Source: Uranotaenia lowii
Lineage: Eukaryota > Arthropoda > Insecta > Diptera > Culicidae
Direction: 5' to 3'
NCBI RefSeq assembly: GCF_029784155.1
Contig: NC_073693.1
Span: forward strand, 25,890,002-25,954,001
Length of the DNA: 64,000 nucleotides
In this document: positions 63,879 through 64,000 of the stretch, one piece after another
Layout of the letters: every line of letters starts with the position of its first letter
Position numbering within the stretch: the first letter of the stretch is position 1
The notes under the pieces: model-generated
Told to the model about the DNA's origin: nothing
The model's database searches: none
What the model saw: the letters and a program-made list of their open reading frames with translations, nothing else
Position numbers and translations under genes: made by a program

Positions 63879-64000
63879 TTTTGACAATTTTCACAATTTT
63901 TACAATTTTGACAATTTTGACAATTTTGACAATTTTGACAATTTTGACAATTTTGACAATTTTGAAAATTTTGAAAATTTTGACAATTTTGACAATTTTG
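63879..64000 (+). repeat. Nonamer block 13 (cut by window edge)
   Basis: Head with two GAAAATTTT units (63964-63981), matching blocks 5, 6, 7, 10, 11 and 12. The window ends inside the block. Confidence 0.95.

Larger units (their letters stand above)
34516..64000 (+). repeat. Higher-order satellite A5
   Basis: Thirteen spacers of 335 bp (one of 344) alternate with thirteen blocks of the nonamer AATTTTGAC, all in one orientation. Spacer-to-spacer periods are 4867, 3106, 2380, 2416, 1039, 2488, 958, 1948, 2394, 3178, 787 and 3467 bp. The spacers are almost invariant, whereas the blocks differ greatly in unit number. Shared variant strings at block ends (TTTAGAC, then TTTTAAC, then AGTTTTGACAGTTTTGATAA) show that spacer and block amplified together. 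The array runs beyond the window. Relative to Rbp6 it lies in the intron and reads GTCAAAATT. Confidence 0.95.

Noticed and set aside
34516..64000. CRISPR-like repeat and spacer architecture
   Set aside because: The interspersed 335-bp elements are identical rather than unique, the nonamer blocks are kilobases long, and the context is a eukaryotic intron with no cas genes.
9691..64000. TTGACA in the nonamers as a bacterial -35 promoter box
   Set aside because: The window is eukaryotic and no -10 element or bacterial gene follows.

Overview
The window reads as animal intron sequence, most likely from a dipteran and probably a culicid mosquito. That assignment is an inference. It rests on one recognisable exon whose peptide matches the insect Rbp6 (Musashi-family) RRM2 as I recall it, on insect-style splice signals, on AT-rich DNA littered with short non-autonomous transposons, and on a tRNA-derived SINE. 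I see no bacterial-style gene organisation. The only protein-coding feature I can defend is a 93-nt exon on the minus strand (13583-13675). It carries the start of RRM2, with RNP2 motif IFVGGL, and has a consensus acceptor and donor. No further exon was found on either side, so the introns run at least 13.5 kb downstream and at least 50 kb upstream of it. A near-perfect recursive-splicing (ratchet) site at 32507-32534, on the same strand, fits a giant intron.

Layout. 1-9.6 kb: AT-rich sequence with a SINE (3679-3868, with a candidate target-site duplication), a tRNA-like sequence, a 1.8-kb near-perfect palindromic MITE with TA flanks (5621-7433), a 140-bp duplicated element whose second copy is a foldback, and a 450-bp TIR element (9124-9573). 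9.7-10.3 kb: nonamer array A1. 12.5-13.4 kb: a 13-mer array built of alternating hexamer and heptamer. 13.58-13.68 kb: the Rbp6 exon. 15.1-19.3 kb: nonamer array A2. 23.1-25.1 kb: A3, which switches monomer type part-way. 29.4-31.0 kb: A4. 34.5-64 kb: a higher-order satellite (A5) made of a 335-bp spacer repeated 13 times, nearly invariant, alternating with 0.44-4.5-kb blocks of the nonamer AATTTTGAC. The array runs past the right edge. About 60 percent of the window is satellite.

How it may work together. All nonamers are variants of GTCA/TGAC plus five A/T bases. The main monomer occurs in both orientations within what is probably one pre-mRNA: A1, A3b and A4 one way, the 29-kb A5 the other. 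Such a transcript could form very long dsRNA and could bring together the sequences on either side of the RRM2 exon. Seven of the twelve complete A5 blocks have lengths equal to 2 modulo 9, so unit gain and loss is strictly quantised and reading frames stay open. The enormous ORFs are a consequence of this, not genes. Separately, a 10-mer GGGGGGATGA recurs eight times in the non-satellite DNA between 10.6 and 33.8 kb, far above chance, and is the best candidate for an undescribed regulatory or mobile-element signal.
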